Source of the DNA: Actinomycetes bacterium
GTDB lineage: Bacteria > Actinomycetota > Acidimicrobiia > Acidimicrobiales > Palsa-688
Length of the DNA: 20,551 nucleotides
Direction: 5' to 3'
NCBI GenBank assembly: GCA_021796905.1
Contig: JAKABK010000005.1
Span: 1-20,551, forward strand
Shown here: piece by piece, positions 7,409-15,310 of the stretch
Numbering within the stretch: the stretch's first letter is position 1
Layout: each line of letters opens with the position of its first letter
Position numbers and translations under genes: made by a program
The notes under the pieces: generated by a model
Seen by the model: only the letters and a program-made list of their open reading frames with translations
The model's database searches: none
Told to the model about the DNA's origin: nothing

Positions 7409-8200
7409 TCAGCGCGACCCGCCTCCGCGCTCCTCGGCCACGGTGTTGCCCCCGTCGACGACGATCACCTGGCCGGTCACGTAGGACGCCTCCCGGCTCG
7501 CGAGGAAGGCGACGACGGCGGCGACCTCCTCGGGTGTGCCCGACCGGCCGACCGGGGTCGCGGTGCCCATCGGGTCCTCGCGCACCGAGGTGGCGGTGTG
7601 GATCCAGCCGGGGGCCACGGCGTTGACGGTCACGCCGTGGGGACCGAGCTCGACCGCCGCGGCCCGGGTGAGCCCGACGACCCCGGCCTTGGCTGAGTGG
7701 TAGCCGACGTCTCCGGTGTAGGCGGCCACCGGTCCGGAGACCGACGTGACGTTGACGATCCGGCCCCACCCGGCGCGGACCATCGCCCCGACCGCCGCGG
7801 AGGTCACGTGGAAAGTGGTGGAGAGGTTGCGTTCGAGCGCGCCGCTCCAGTCGCCGGGGCCGAGACTACCGATCCCCCCCTCGACCGCCGGGTCCGACAC
7901 CGAGGTCATGCCGGCGTTGTTGACCACGACTGCCGGCGGGCCGAACGCTTCGGTCGCCCCGGCGACGAGGGCCCGCACCTGTCGCGGGTCGGTCAGGTCG
8001 GCGGTGGCGGCCCACGCCTCGATCCCCTCGGCTTCGAGCTCGGCGCGGCGCAGCTCGATCCGACCGGTGGTGGAGGTCACGGCAACCCGGGCCCCGAGGC
8101 GTCCGAGGATCCGTGCGCAGGCGAAACCGATCCCAGACGCGCTGCCGGCCCCGGTGACCAGGACGGCGGTGCCGCCGGCGTGGAACGGCGCTTCGGCCAC
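7409..8200 (-). CDS. Short-chain dehydrogenase/reductase
   Basis: This is a 263-residue classical SDR. It has a nucleotide-binding loop VTGAGSASGIG (15-25, two residues longer than the usual TGxxxGIG), DLT near 68-70, NNAG (94-97), catalytic Ser153, Tyr167 and Lys171 (YHSAK), and the C-terminal VTGQVIVVDGG. It probably performs NAD(P)-linked alcohol/ketone oxidoreduction. The GTG at 8200 lies 11 bp downstream of the permease stop, and GGAGG overlapping the permease's last codons provides the ribosome site, so the two genes form an operon. The permease promoter carries the 17-bp site shared with the ring-cleavage genes, so this SDR may act on the same substrate pathway; its substrate is not predictable. 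Confidence 0.92.
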   Translation of the reverse strand: MAEAPFHAGGTAVLVTGAGSASGIGFACARILGRLGARVAVTSTTGRIELRRAELEAEGIEAWAATADLTDPRQVRALVAGATEAFGPPAVVVNNAGMTSVSDPAVEGGIGSLGPGDWSGALERNLSTTFHVTSAAVGAMVRAGWGRIVNVTSVSGPVAAYTGDVGYHSAKAGVVGLTRAAAVELGPHGVTVNAVAPGWIHTATSVREDPMGTATPVGRSGTPEEVAAVVAFLASREASYVTGQVIVVDGGNTVAEERGGGSR

Positions 8201-8211
8201 GCCCGGCGACC

Positions 8212-9717
8212 CTAGCCCTCCGGGGCGGCCCCGGTCGGCGGCGGCCGCGGAGCTGTTCGGGCCGGTTCGCGTCCCACCGGCCGGCGCCCGATGGCGAGGG
8301 TGGTGACGACGACCCCGACGCCGAGCCAGATCAACGACAGCCAGGGGGCCCAGATGGTCGGGGCGGTCACCTCGTAGACCGAGCCGAACAGGGCGCCGGC
8401 GCTGATCAGGAGACCGACGACCGAAGCGACGCTCAGGACCGCTCCCCCGGTGCGCGGGCGGCGGAGGGCTCCGACGCACATGAGCAGGTAGACGATCACC
8501 ATCGAGAACGCCCCGAACGTCGCTCCCCAGGCGAACATCGCGAAGTAGTGCGGGGTCCGGGGCAGCGCGTAAAGACCGGGGAACGCCTGGTCGAGGACCA
8601 CGAACACCCCGCACAGGGCGCTGAGCGCGCCGATGGCGATCACCGGCGTCCCCCGCCGGCGGTCGACCCGGGCGAGCACGGCCGGCAGGTGGCGTTGCCT
8701 GGCCATGCCGAACAGCCCCCGGGAGGCGGACACGAAGATCCCCATCGCGACCGCCAGCATGTCGAGGGCCACCACCAGCTCGAGGAGGCGTCGGAGCCAG
8801 ATCGCGCCGTAGCCGCCTTCGGCGGCCGGGGAGCCGAGCACGAAGACCGGTCCGGAGGCCGCCGCCGCGAGCGCCTTCAGGTCGAAGTGGAACCCGGCGA
8901 TCTGGGCGTAGGTGGCGAGAACGAAATAGACCAGGGCCAGGCCGGCGGTGAACATCACTGCGAACGGGATGTGCCGACTCGGGTTGGGGGTCTCCTCGGC
9001 CAGGTTGGCGGAGGTCTCGAAACCGACGAAGAGCAGCACCCCGTAGAGCACCCCGAGGAAGATGCCCTTCCAGCCGTCGGCGGCCGAGGACGGCTCGAAC
9101 GCACGTGCGCTGTTGGCCCCCCCGAGATGGACGACCACGTAGGCGAAGAACACGGTGAGCACGCTGAGCGACACCAGGGCCATGGTCAGCTGGAAACGGG
9201 TCGAGACCTGCACCCCGAGGTAGGCCAGAACGCTCAACCCGCCGACGATGACCAGCGTCCAGGCCCAGTCGGGGATCGTCGCCGAGCCGAGCTCGGAGCG
9301 GATCGTGGACTGGACGAACCCGCCGATCAGGAGCGTCAGGCTGGCGCCGAGGACCATCACCCCGCCGTAGTACAGCCAGCCGGCGACCGCCCCGACCCGC
9401 TCACCGAGACCGTCGGTCACATAGTCGTAGAGCGAGCCCGCCGCGTGGATCCTCCTGGCGTAGCTCGACACGACCCAGCCGAGGCCGAAGATACCGACCG
9501 CGGCGATGATCACCGACAGGGGGGAGGCGAGCCCGCCGCCCTGGCCGGTGGCGCTCCCGATGCCGATCACGAGCGGGATGACGAACGCCGAGGAGAACAC
9601 CGGGCCCATGAAGCCGACCGACTGTGCGACGACGTCGGGCAGTCGCAGTTTGCCGGTCCCGAGCCGCTCCCGCCCGGCGGGTGCGCCGCCGGGGCCCTCT
9701 CGTGCGGTGGTGGTCAC
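8212..9717 (-). CDS. APC-superfamily amino acid/amine permease
   Basis: This protein of about 501 residues has about 12 hydrophobic segments and the APC fold. The first helix region carries GFMGPVFSSAF, the family's early unwound helix, and the middle shows the signature VGFETSANLAEETPNP, followed by RHIPFAV. It should import amino acids, amines or polyamines by proton or sodium symport. The GTG at 9717 is preferred because a GGGGGGGA Shine-Dalgarno lies 5 nt upstream. The promoter (TTGCGA, 17-nt spacer, TACCGT) and the 17-bp operator lie in the 79-bp gap upstream. Its place in the regulon suggests uptake of the compound broken down by the neighbouring P450, ligase and dioxygenase genes. The substrate is inferred from context only. 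Confidence 0.88.
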   Translation of the reverse strand: MTTTAREGPGGAPAGRERLGTGKLRLPDVVAQSVGFMGPVFSSAFVIPLVIGIGSATGQGGGLASPLSVIIAAVGIFGLGWVVSSYARRIHAAGSLYDYVTDGLGERVGAVAGWLYYGGVMVLGASLTLLIGGFVQSTIRSELGSATIPDWAWTLVIVGGLSVLAYLGVQVSTRFQLTMALVSLSVLTVFFAYVVVHLGGANSARAFEPSSAADGWKGIFLGVLYGVLLFVGFETSANLAEETPNPSRHIPFAVMFTAGLALVYFVLATYAQIAGFHFDLKALAAAASGPVFVLGSPAAEGGYGAIWLRRLLELVVALDMLAVAMGIFVSASRGLFGMARQRHLPAVLARVDRRRGTPVIAIGALSALCGVFVVLDQAFPGLYALPRTPHYFAMFAWGATFGAFSMVIVYLLMCVGALRRPRTGGAVLSVASVVGLLISAGALFGSVYEVTAPTIWAPWLSLIWLGVGVVVTTLAIGRRPVGREPARTAPRPPPTGAAPEG

Positions 9718-9733
9718 ACCCGTCCCCCCCGGC

Positions 9734-9776
9734 TCGTTCGGCGGCAAACGGTATATGGGGTCGGGTGGGCTCGCAA
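9734..9776 (-). promoter_or_regulatory. APC-SDR promoter with shared 17-bp operator (site 2)
   Basis: On the minus strand, -35 TTGCGA (9776-9771), a 17-nt spacer, -10 TACCGT (9753-9748) and the element CGTTTGCCGCCGAACGA (9750-9734) overlap as expected for a repressor covering the -10/+1 region. Compared with the site before the FAH gene, the core differs at 2 of 17 positions and the TAC of the -10 is also shared. Confidence 0.7.
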
Positions 9777-9796
9777 GGGTCGGGGCGACCGCCCGG

Positions 9797-10828
9797 CTAC
9801 TCGCCCGGGGCGCCCGCCAGCTGGACCCGCAGCTGGGGCAGGGACTCGGGGTGCTCCTCGCGCAGGTAGGCGATCAGCTTCTCGCGTACCTCGCACTGCA
9901 GGTTCCAGCTGCGCGACGAGTCGGTGGCGCTCATCAAGCAGCGGACCTGGATGGTCTCGGTCCCGGCTCCGGTCACCTGGAGCACCGCGGTCTGGTGGTC
10001 CCAGTCGGGGGAGTCCCCGAGCACCTCGAGGAACCGTTTGCGCAGGTCCTCGACCGGGGCGCGGTAGTCGAGCTCGAGATGCGCCCAGCCGAGGATCGCG
10101 GAGCCGGTGCGGGTCCAGTTCTCGAAGGGGTTCTCGATGAAATAGGAGATCGGCAGGACCAGCCGGCGCAGGTCCCAGACCTTGACCACCACGTAGGTGA
10201 GGGCGATCTGTTCTATCCGGCCCCATTCCCCGTCGACGACGACCACGTCGTCGACCCTGATCGGCTGGGACAGGGCGATCTGGATCCCGGCGAGCATGTT
10301 GGTGAGGATCGGGCGGGCGGCGAGGCCGGCGGCGATCCCGACCAGACCGGCCGACGCGAGCAGGCCGGCGCCGGCGGCCCGGACCGGCCCGAAGCTGAGC
10401 AGCGCGACCGAGATCGCCACGATCGACACCGCGGCGACCGCGATCCGCCTGGCGACCTGGACCTGGGTGGCGACACCCCGGGCCCGGAGGTTGTCGGCGG
10501 TGTCGGTGCGGTAGTGGGTGAGGAGCTGGTCGGAGACGACATAGAGGGCGCGGACCACGGTCAGCCCGACCACCAGGTCGAGCGCGACGCTCCAGGCGTG
10601 GTCGAGGACCGCGGCCGGGCCCGCGGGGACCGGCGCGGCGGCGGTGGCGATCTCCAGGCCGACGATCGCGACCAGGAGCCGGACGGGGAGCCGCAGGTGG
10701 TGGAAGGCCGAGGCGGTGAGCGTGCCCGCCCGCCGGCGGAGCCGGCTGCGCAACGTGGCCGAGGCCAGGGCGCCGGCGAGCAGGCTGCCGGCGAGGACGA
10801 TGACGAGCACGGCGTACCAGGGGAGCAT
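9797..10828 (-). CDS. MscS-family mechanosensitive channel
   Basis: This 343-residue protein has three to four N-terminal membrane segments. The pore helix and beta domain of small-conductance mechanosensitive channels follow: GAGLLASAGLVGIAAGLAAR (Gly/Ala-packed TM3), PILTNMLAGIQIALSQPIRV, DVVVVDGEWGRIEQIALTYV, and then LPISYFIENPFENWTR. Channels of this family release solutes under hypo-osmotic shock. The ATG at 10828 is chosen as the first Met before TM1; the reading frame continues upstream to 10984 but encodes Arg/Pro-rich sequence without family character, and the ribosome site for 10828 is weak. It lies between the ring-cleavage operon and the permease pair, and none of the 17-bp sites lies directly upstream, so it may be an unrelated passenger. 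Confidence 0.9.
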   Translation of the reverse strand: MLPWYAVLVIVLAGSLLAGALASATLRSRLRRRAGTLTASAFHHLRLPVRLLVAIVGLEIATAAAPVPAGPAAVLDHAWSVALDLVVGLTVVRALYVVSDQLLTHYRTDTADNLRARGVATQVQVARRIAVAAVSIVAISVALLSFGPVRAAGAGLLASAGLVGIAAGLAARPILTNMLAGIQIALSQPIRVDDVVVVDGEWGRIEQIALTYVVVKVWDLRRLVLPISYFIENPFENWTRTGSAILGWAHLELDYRAPVEDLRKRFLEVLGDSPDWDHQTAVLQVTGAGTETIQVRCLMSATDSSRSWNLQCEVREKLIAYLREEHPESLPQLRVQLAGAPGE

Positions 10829-11115
10829 CGGGATCGGGCGGTCCTTGGTCGGGGACGGGCGGCGGTCGGGGGTGCTCGGGTCGGTGCCGGGGCGACGACC
10901 CCTCGGTCGGACCGCCCCCGGGCGGCACCGGCGACAACTGCGAGCAGCACGGCGCAGTCGCGTCGCGGCCCGAACCCGGACCAAGCTACGCGCCGGGTGC
11001 TGGCGACCGGTGAGCGCCCCCGCTGGTGCGCCCGGGTGACGCCCGGCCCCGGGTCAGTCGGGTTCCGGGGGCCGGCTCCGGTTCCGAGCGACGACGGGCG
11101 GGATCCTCGACGGGC
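10829..11115. other. 287-bp gap, no gene seen
   Basis: Between the decarboxylase stop and the MscS start I find no supported gene. The stretch contains an imperfect GC hairpin close to the decarboxylase stop (listed separately) and a 5-bp inverted repeat CCGGG-TGACG-CCCGG. An Arg/Pro-rich upstream extension of the MscS frame reaches 10984, which looks non-coding. No copy of the 17-bp regulatory element is present. Confidence 0.5.
11045..11073 (-). terminator. Possible hairpin terminator of the ring-cleavage operon
   Basis: GGCCCCGG (11045-11052) can pair with CCGGGGGCC (11065-11073) with one bulged G and a 12-nt loop, about 43 bp past the decarboxylase stop. There is no T-tract, so termination here is only a possibility. 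Confidence 0.3.
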
Positions 11116-11913
11116 TCAACCCCGGATGGTCCCGCCGCCGGCGAAGGTCGTGCCGACACTGCGCCAGTACCCGCCGATCACCTCCCGGGGGGCGAGGGTG
11201 GTCAGCTCCTCGACGGGCGAGTCGAACAGCCCGACCTCGGCGGTCCCGGCCCACGCCGGTCCGAGCTCGACGTCCCGGCCGTGCATGGTGACCAGCTCGG
11301 CGAGCGAGTCGGTGCCGTCGCACTCGATGCGGGGGACGAAGCGGTGGTGGAGCATCGGGTGGCCGTTGACGAAACCGTTGCTCTCCGAGCGACCGGTGAG
11401 GGTCACGCGGACCTCGGCCAGGCGTCGGTCGCACGAGGCGAGGGTCGCAGCGAACCGTCCTCCCGGCTCCAGGCGGGGACCGGCCCGACCGACGGTCACC
11501 GGTCGGGTCTGGTGGATCGATCCGAGCTTCTTCGGGTACCCCTGCAGGTGGCCGCGGGCGAGGGCGAAGTCGGTGTCCACCCAGATGAACACGCACCGGG
11601 ACCACACCCGTCCATCGAAGCGGCAGCGCACCACGACGAACGCCTCCTTGTACTGGCAGCGGACCGGGTCGTCGAGCTCGGCGAGGTCGTCGCCGCAGGA
11701 CTGCCAGTCGGCGAAGACGAGCGCCACCGCCCCTGGGTCCTCGTCGTCGTGGACCACCTCGAGCGGCTCGGGCAGGAGGGCGGCGACCGCCGACGGGTCG
11801 GTCCGCCACTCGACGGTGAGCAGGTCACCCGAGTAGTGCCATGGCGGTGGCGGCAGCAGGGAGCTCCGCCCGGTGGCGGTGCGCGGGAACAAGAACCCCT
11901 CGACCCGGTTCAC
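11116..11913 (-). CDS. Acetoacetate decarboxylase family protein
   Basis: This 265-residue protein has the ADC fold landmarks: PPPPWHYSGDLLTVEWRTDP, the QYKEAF strand (Glu90) and GYPKKLGSI with Lys128/Lys129, matching the Schiff-base lysine pair of acetoacetate decarboxylase. ADC-family enzymes include decarboxylases, hydratases and aldolase/dehydratases acting on beta- or alpha-keto acids. The GTG at 11913 overlaps the dioxygenase stop as GTGA, like the other junctions in this operon; ATG 11928 or 11952 would overlap more and have poorly spaced ribosome sites. As the last gene of the operon it may handle a keto-acid product of ring cleavage, perhaps substituting for a missing decarboxylase or hydratase step. 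That role is inferred. Confidence 0.85.
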   Translation of the reverse strand: MNRVEGFLFPRTATGRSSLLPPPPWHYSGDLLTVEWRTDPSAVAALLPEPLEVVHDDEDPGAVALVFADWQSCGDDLAELDDPVRCQYKEAFVVVRCRFDGRVWSRCVFIWVDTDFALARGHLQGYPKKLGSIHQTRPVTVGRAGPRLEPGGRFAATLASCDRRLAEVRVTLTGRSESNGFVNGHPMLHHRFVPRIECDGTDSLAELVTMHGRDVELGPAWAGTAEVGLFDSPVEELTTLAPREVIGGYWRSVGTTFAGGGTIRG

Positions 11914-12806
11914 CGCCCGACCGTCCATCCACCCTCGGGACGGTCGAACCACACGTGGATCTGGGCGGTCCCGATCGAGTTCTCGTACTCACTGAATGGC
12001 CGTCCGACCGCCCGGCACGCCCGACCGCCGAGCGCGCCGAGCATCGTCAGGTAGTGGCCGAAGCGGCCCTCGGGCTTGTAGGCGGCGTAGCCGGGCATCC
12101 CGTCGACCACCGCCGCGTGGTCGCCTGCAGCCCAGGCGTCGAGGATCCGCCGGTCGGCGGCGGCGGCCTCGGCGGTGTAGAGGTGCACCGGGTCGGACGC
12201 CTCGTGGTTGCGCAGTTCCCTGAGCGACCAGAACGTGTGGCTCATCGCCCCCGAGGCGAGCAGCACCACCCGCCGGTCGAGCCGCTCGACCGCCCGGGCG
12301 AGGCACTCTCCGACGGTGAGGAAGTCGCGAGGTTCGGCGGTCTGGCACACACTGACCGACACCCAACGCTCGTCGCGCTGGAGGAAGGGGAGCAGGTTGA
12401 TCGTCGGGTAGTGCACCGGCAGGTACGGGTCGTCGATCGGGGTCACCCAACAGTCGGGCACCTTGTCGGCCTCGGCGGCCCACGCCAGGGCGAGCTCCCG
12501 GTCTCCTGGGAAGTCGTAGGGGACCGCCGACATGCCCCGGGGCAGCTCGTCGCTGGTGTAGCGACCCGACCGGTGCTCGTGGGAGGCGACGACGAACTCG
12601 ACGGTGGTGAACCAGTGGGTGTCGAACACGACGATGGTGTCGGGGGCGAGGCGGTCGAGGACCTCGCTGCGTATGCGGGCCAGGCCGGGGACCAGGCTGA
12701 TCTCGCGGCCCTCGTTCAGCTCGCGTCGGGTCTCGGGGGGGAGCACGATCGTCGGCACGTGGGCCACGAGCCCGGCCCCGACGATCTCACCCATCTCCTG
12801 GCTCAC
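11910..12806 (-). CDS. hpaD: Class III extradiol ring-cleavage dioxygenase, HpaD/HpcB (homoprotocatechuate 2,3-dioxygenase) type
   Basis: This 298-residue protein belongs to the LigB/class III extradiol dioxygenase superfamily and matches the layout of enterobacterial HpcB/HpaD: AHVPTI near the start (His16), IVVFDTHWF (His64), YTSDELP, VLLASGAMSHTFW (His190) and YKPEGRFGHYLTMLG (Glu246, His251) near the end. Two histidines and a glutamate are expected to bind the non-haem Fe or Mn that opens a catechol ring, in the type enzyme converting 3,4-dihydroxyphenylacetate to 5-carboxymethyl-2-hydroxymuconate semialdehyde. The GTG start overlaps the aldehyde dehydrogenase stop in GTGA, and its own stop overlaps the decarboxylase start the same way. 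The natural substrate may be another substituted catechol. Confidence 0.88.
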   Translation of the reverse strand: MSQEMGEIVGAGLVAHVPTIVLPPETRRELNEGREISLVPGLARIRSEVLDRLAPDTIVVFDTHWFTTVEFVVASHEHRSGRYTSDELPRGMSAVPYDFPGDRELALAWAAEADKVPDCWVTPIDDPYLPVHYPTINLLPFLQRDERWVSVSVCQTAEPRDFLTVGECLARAVERLDRRVVLLASGAMSHTFWSLRELRNHEASDPVHLYTAEAAAADRRILDAWAAGDHAAVVDGMPGYAAYKPEGRFGHYLTMLGALGGRACRAVGRPFSEYENSIGTAQIHVWFDRPEGGWTVGR

Positions 12807-14320
12807 CCATCGTCGCTCTCCTCCCGGTCGGTCGAGCCCTCCAGGATCTGGAGGGTCTTCAAGTCACTGCAGAAGTCCAGGGCGTAGTCGCCGCCCTCCC
12901 GGCCGATGCCGCTGATCCCGATCCCCCCGAAGGGGGCGGTCAGGTCCCGGACCAAGAAGGTATTGACCCACACCGTTCCCGCCCGCACCGCTCTCCCGAC
13001 CCTCTCGGCGCGCGCCTCGCTGCGGGTCCAGACGAGCGCGGACAGCCCGTAGTCGGTGGAATTGGCGAGCTCGACCGCCTCGTCCTCGCCGGCGAAGGTC
13101 TGCAGGGTGAGGACCGGGCCGAACACCTCGCGCTGCACGATCTCGCTGTCGTTGCCCGCCGGCTCGACGAGCGTGGGCTCGTACCACAACCCCCCATCGC
13201 GCCACACCCGGCCGCCGCGCAGCACCCGGTCGCCGCGGGCGCGGGCCCGATCGACGAAACCGGCGACGCGCGCCAGGTGCTCGGGGTGGATCAGCGGGGA
13301 GACCGTCGTCGCCGGGTCCCGGCTGTCGCCGAGCACATGGCGGTCGACGTGCGCGTAGAAGCGGGAGACCAGCTCGTCGCGCACCGGCGCCTCGACCAGT
13401 AGCCGGGTCCCGGCCAGGCACACCTGCCCGGCGTCGTCGTACATCGCCGCGGCCTTGGCGGCGGCCGCGTCGAGGTCGGCGTCGGCGAAGACGATGAACG
13501 GGCCCTTACCGCCGAGCTCCCCGGTGAAGGGCACCAGGTTGGCGGCTGCCGCCGAGGCGATCACCCGGCCGGTCTCGGGGGACCCGGTGAAGCTGACCCG
13601 CCGGACCCGCGGGTCGGAGACGAGCGCCGCCCCGACCTCCTCCCCGATGCCCTGCACCACGTTCAGCACCCCCGGCGGGAGGCCCGCGGCGTCGGCTAGG
13701 TCGGCCAGCAGCGAGCAGGACAGGGGCGACCACTCGGCGGGCTTGAGCACCACCGGGTTGCCGGCGGCCAGCGCCGGGGCGGTCTTCCAGGTCGAGAGCA
13801 TGAAAGGCGCGTTCCACGGGGTGATCACCACCGTCGGCCCCGCAGGCATTCGCACCACCCGGTTGCGGGTCCCGCCCGAGGTCCACACCCGCTCCTCGTG
13901 AGCCTCCGCGAGGTCCGCGTAGGCCCGGAAGTTGCGGGCCCCCCGCGACAGGACCCGCAGGCGCAGGCTCTCCTCGAGCATCGCCATGTCCGCGCACTCC
14001 ACCTTGGCCAGCTCCGGCACCGCGTCGTCGATCAGGTCCGCCAGCCGGCGCAGCAGGCCGCCCCTCCCGGAGGGGCCGAGCGCCGCCCACCCCGGGGCGG
14101 CGTCGACGGCGGCGCCGACGGCGGCGGAGGCGTCGACGGCGTCGCCGCGGGAGACATCGGCGAGCTTCCAGCCCCAGTCGAGCGGGGAGCGGTCCTCGAA
14201 GGTCCCGGCCGAGGCCACCCGCCGGCCCCCGATGTAGTGGTCGACCGACACCGCGACACCCGAGACCTCCACGCGGGGGTGCTCGTCGCGTGCGTTGGCG
14301 GCCGTGGCGGGGCCGGTCAC
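12803..14320 (-). CDS. hpaE: Aldehyde dehydrogenase, HpaE-type semialdehyde dehydrogenase
   Basis: This 505-residue NAD(P)-dependent aldehyde dehydrogenase has TPWNAPF (oxyanion Asn170), KPAEWSPL, FTGSPETGR, ELGGKGPF (general base Glu268), the nucleophile Cys301 in GQVCLAGTR, and the C-terminal PFGGIGISGIGREGG. Next to an HpaD-type dioxygenase the expected reaction is oxidation of the ring-cleavage semialdehyde (5-carboxymethyl-2-hydroxymuconate semialdehyde in the homoprotocatechuate route) to the dicarboxylate. The GTG at 14320 overlaps the FAH-family stop by 4 bp (GTGA), and the gene overlaps the dioxygenase in the same manner. The frame stays open upstream to 14941, but that part is antisense-frame sequence of the FAH gene. 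Confidence 0.9.
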   Translation of the reverse strand: MTGPATAANARDEHPRVEVSGVAVSVDHYIGGRRVASAGTFEDRSPLDWGWKLADVSRGDAVDASAAVGAAVDAAPGWAALGPSGRGGLLRRLADLIDDAVPELAKVECADMAMLEESLRLRVLSRGARNFRAYADLAEAHEERVWTSGGTRNRVVRMPAGPTVVITPWNAPFMLSTWKTAPALAAGNPVVLKPAEWSPLSCSLLADLADAAGLPPGVLNVVQGIGEEVGAALVSDPRVRRVSFTGSPETGRVIASAAAANLVPFTGELGGKGPFIVFADADLDAAAAKAAAMYDDAGQVCLAGTRLLVEAPVRDELVSRFYAHVDRHVLGDSRDPATTVSPLIHPEHLARVAGFVDRARARGDRVLRGGRVWRDGGLWYEPTLVEPAGNDSEIVQREVFGPVLTLQTFAGEDEAVELANSTDYGLSALVWTRSEARAERVGRAVRAGTVWVNTFLVRDLTAPFGGIGISGIGREGGDYALDFCSDLKTLQILEGSTDREESDDG

Positions 14321-15216
14321 TTCTCGAACCTCGGGCGGATCCTCGGGTAGGGGAGCTGTTCGCGTGGGGTGGGCCCCGGGCGGCGGGTCCCCCGTGGCGG
14401 CCAGTCGCCGCCCTCGGCGGTGGAGCGCACCTCGTCGGTGTCGGTCGGCTGGGCGCCGACCTCGTCGCTCACCGGTTCGGGTCCCTCCACCACGTGGTTG
14501 GTGAGCACCCCGAGCCCCTCGACCTCGACGCTTACAACGTCGCCGGGCTCGACCGGCCGGGAGCCTGCCGGGGTCCCGGAGAGGATCACGTCGCCGGGCA
14601 CCAGGGTGATCAGCCTGGTGAGATCGGCCACTAGGTAGTGCATGTCCCAGGCCATCTCGTCGGTGGTGCCGTCCTGGCGGACCTCGCCGTTGACGAGGGT
14701 GCGGATCGACTTGGCCCGCCAGTCCCAGTCGGTCACGAGCCCCGGCCCGAGAGGGCAGAGGGTGTCGGCTCCCTTGACCCGCAGCATCGAGCCGGCGTCG
14801 GTGTCCCGGAAGTCGTGGAGCCCGAAGTCGTTGGCGACGGTGTAGCCGGCGATGACCTCGCCGGCCCGTTCGTACCCGACGTTGCGGCACCTCCGGCCGA
14901 TGACGATCGCGACCTCGCCCTCGTAGTTGAGGAAACGGCAACCGGCGGGGCGGACCACGGCCCCACGGTGGGCGCTCAGGGCGGAGACCGGCTTGTGGAA
15001 GTAGGTCGGCGCCGGCGGGAGGACCCCGCCGAACTCCCGCACCCGCGACACGTGGTTCAGGTGGCAGCAGATGATCTTGGTCGGCTCGACCGGCGGGAGG
15101 TGGATCGCTACGGTCTCCTCGACCCTCCGTCCGTCGGGGGCCACCAGCTCGCTTCCGACCACCTCGACGCCGACCACCGACCCGTCGAGGAGGATCCGCC
15201 GGGTCTCAGTGCTCAT
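14317..15216 (-). CDS. Fumarylacetoacetate hydrolase family protein, HpaG-like
   Basis: This 299-residue protein contains a FAH domain with the metal-binding triad Glu99/Glu101 in NYEGEVAIVIG and Asp130 in VANDFGLHDFR, a conserved CHLNH segment (His54), HKPVSAL, and ILSGTPAGSRPVEPGD. FAH enzymes isomerise, hydrate, decarboxylate or cleave ring-fission products; in homoprotocatechuate degradation HpaG decarboxylates and isomerises the dehydrogenase product. It is the first gene of the four-gene operon and its promoter carries the 17-bp operator. Beyond about residue 243 there is an extra tail of about 55 residues rich in Pro, Arg and Glu, not part of the catalytic fold. The ATG at 15216 follows a GAGGG ribosome site that is part of a 14-bp tandem repeat. 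Confidence 0.88.
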   Translation of the reverse strand: MSTETRRILLDGSVVGVEVVGSELVAPDGRRVEETVAIHLPPVEPTKIICCHLNHVSRVREFGGVLPPAPTYFHKPVSALSAHRGAVVRPAGCRFLNYEGEVAIVIGRRCRNVGYERAGEVIAGYTVANDFGLHDFRDTDAGSMLRVKGADTLCPLGPGLVTDWDWRAKSIRTLVNGEVRQDGTTDEMAWDMHYLVADLTRLITLVPGDVILSGTPAGSRPVEPGDVVSVEVEGLGVLTNHVVEGPEPVSDEVGAQPTDTDEVRSTAEGGDWPPRGTRRPGPTPREQLPYPRIRPRFEK

Positions 15217-15238
15217 CCACCCTCACTCGTCCACCCTC
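15211..15238 (-). repeat. 14-bp tandem repeat over the FAH-family start codon
   Basis: Two adjacent 14-bp units (15211-15224 and 15225-15238) differ at two positions. On the minus strand each reads GAGGGTGGAYGAGY; the downstream copy supplies the ribosome site and ATG, the upstream copy has ACG in the ATG position. Confidence 0.6.
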
Positions 15239-15242
15239 CCGG

Positions 15243-15286
15243 TCGTTCGGCCGCGAACGGTATCCCCGCCGGCTCGGGCCGGGCAA
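15243..15286 (-). promoter_or_regulatory. Ring-cleavage operon promoter with shared 17-bp operator (site 1)
   Basis: On the minus strand, -35 TTGCCC (15286-15281), an 18-nt spacer, -10 TACCGT (15262-15257) and CGTTCGCGGCCGAACGA (15259-15243). The core CGTTCG-N4-CGAACG is a perfect inverted repeat covering the -10/+1 region, a typical repressor arrangement. It lies in the 94-bp gap between the FAH-family gene and the divergent marR-type gene. Confidence 0.72.
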
Positions 15287-15298
15287 GACCCGCGGGCC

Positions 15299-15304
15299 TA
15301 GCAT
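15299..15304 (+). promoter_or_regulatory. Candidate -10 (TAGCAT) for leaderless marR mRNA
   Basis: TAGCAT ends 6 nt before the GTG at 15311, with no Shine-Dalgarno between them. The spacing fits a transcript starting at the GTG. The predicted -35 of the divergent operon lies within 20 bp, so the two promoters are back to back. Confidence 0.45.
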
Positions 15305-15310
15305 GCAGCG

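Noticed and set aside
11921..11943. Inverted repeat CCGTCC / GGACGG near the ADC-family start
   Set aside because: It lies in the coding end of the dioxygenase gene with an 11-nt loop; such short GC repeats are expected by chance in this composition.
14321..14941. Upstream extension of the aldehyde dehydrogenase frame
   Set aside because: It reads through the FAH-family gene in another frame with no domain match; the GTG at 14320 overlaps the FAH stop as at the other junctions.
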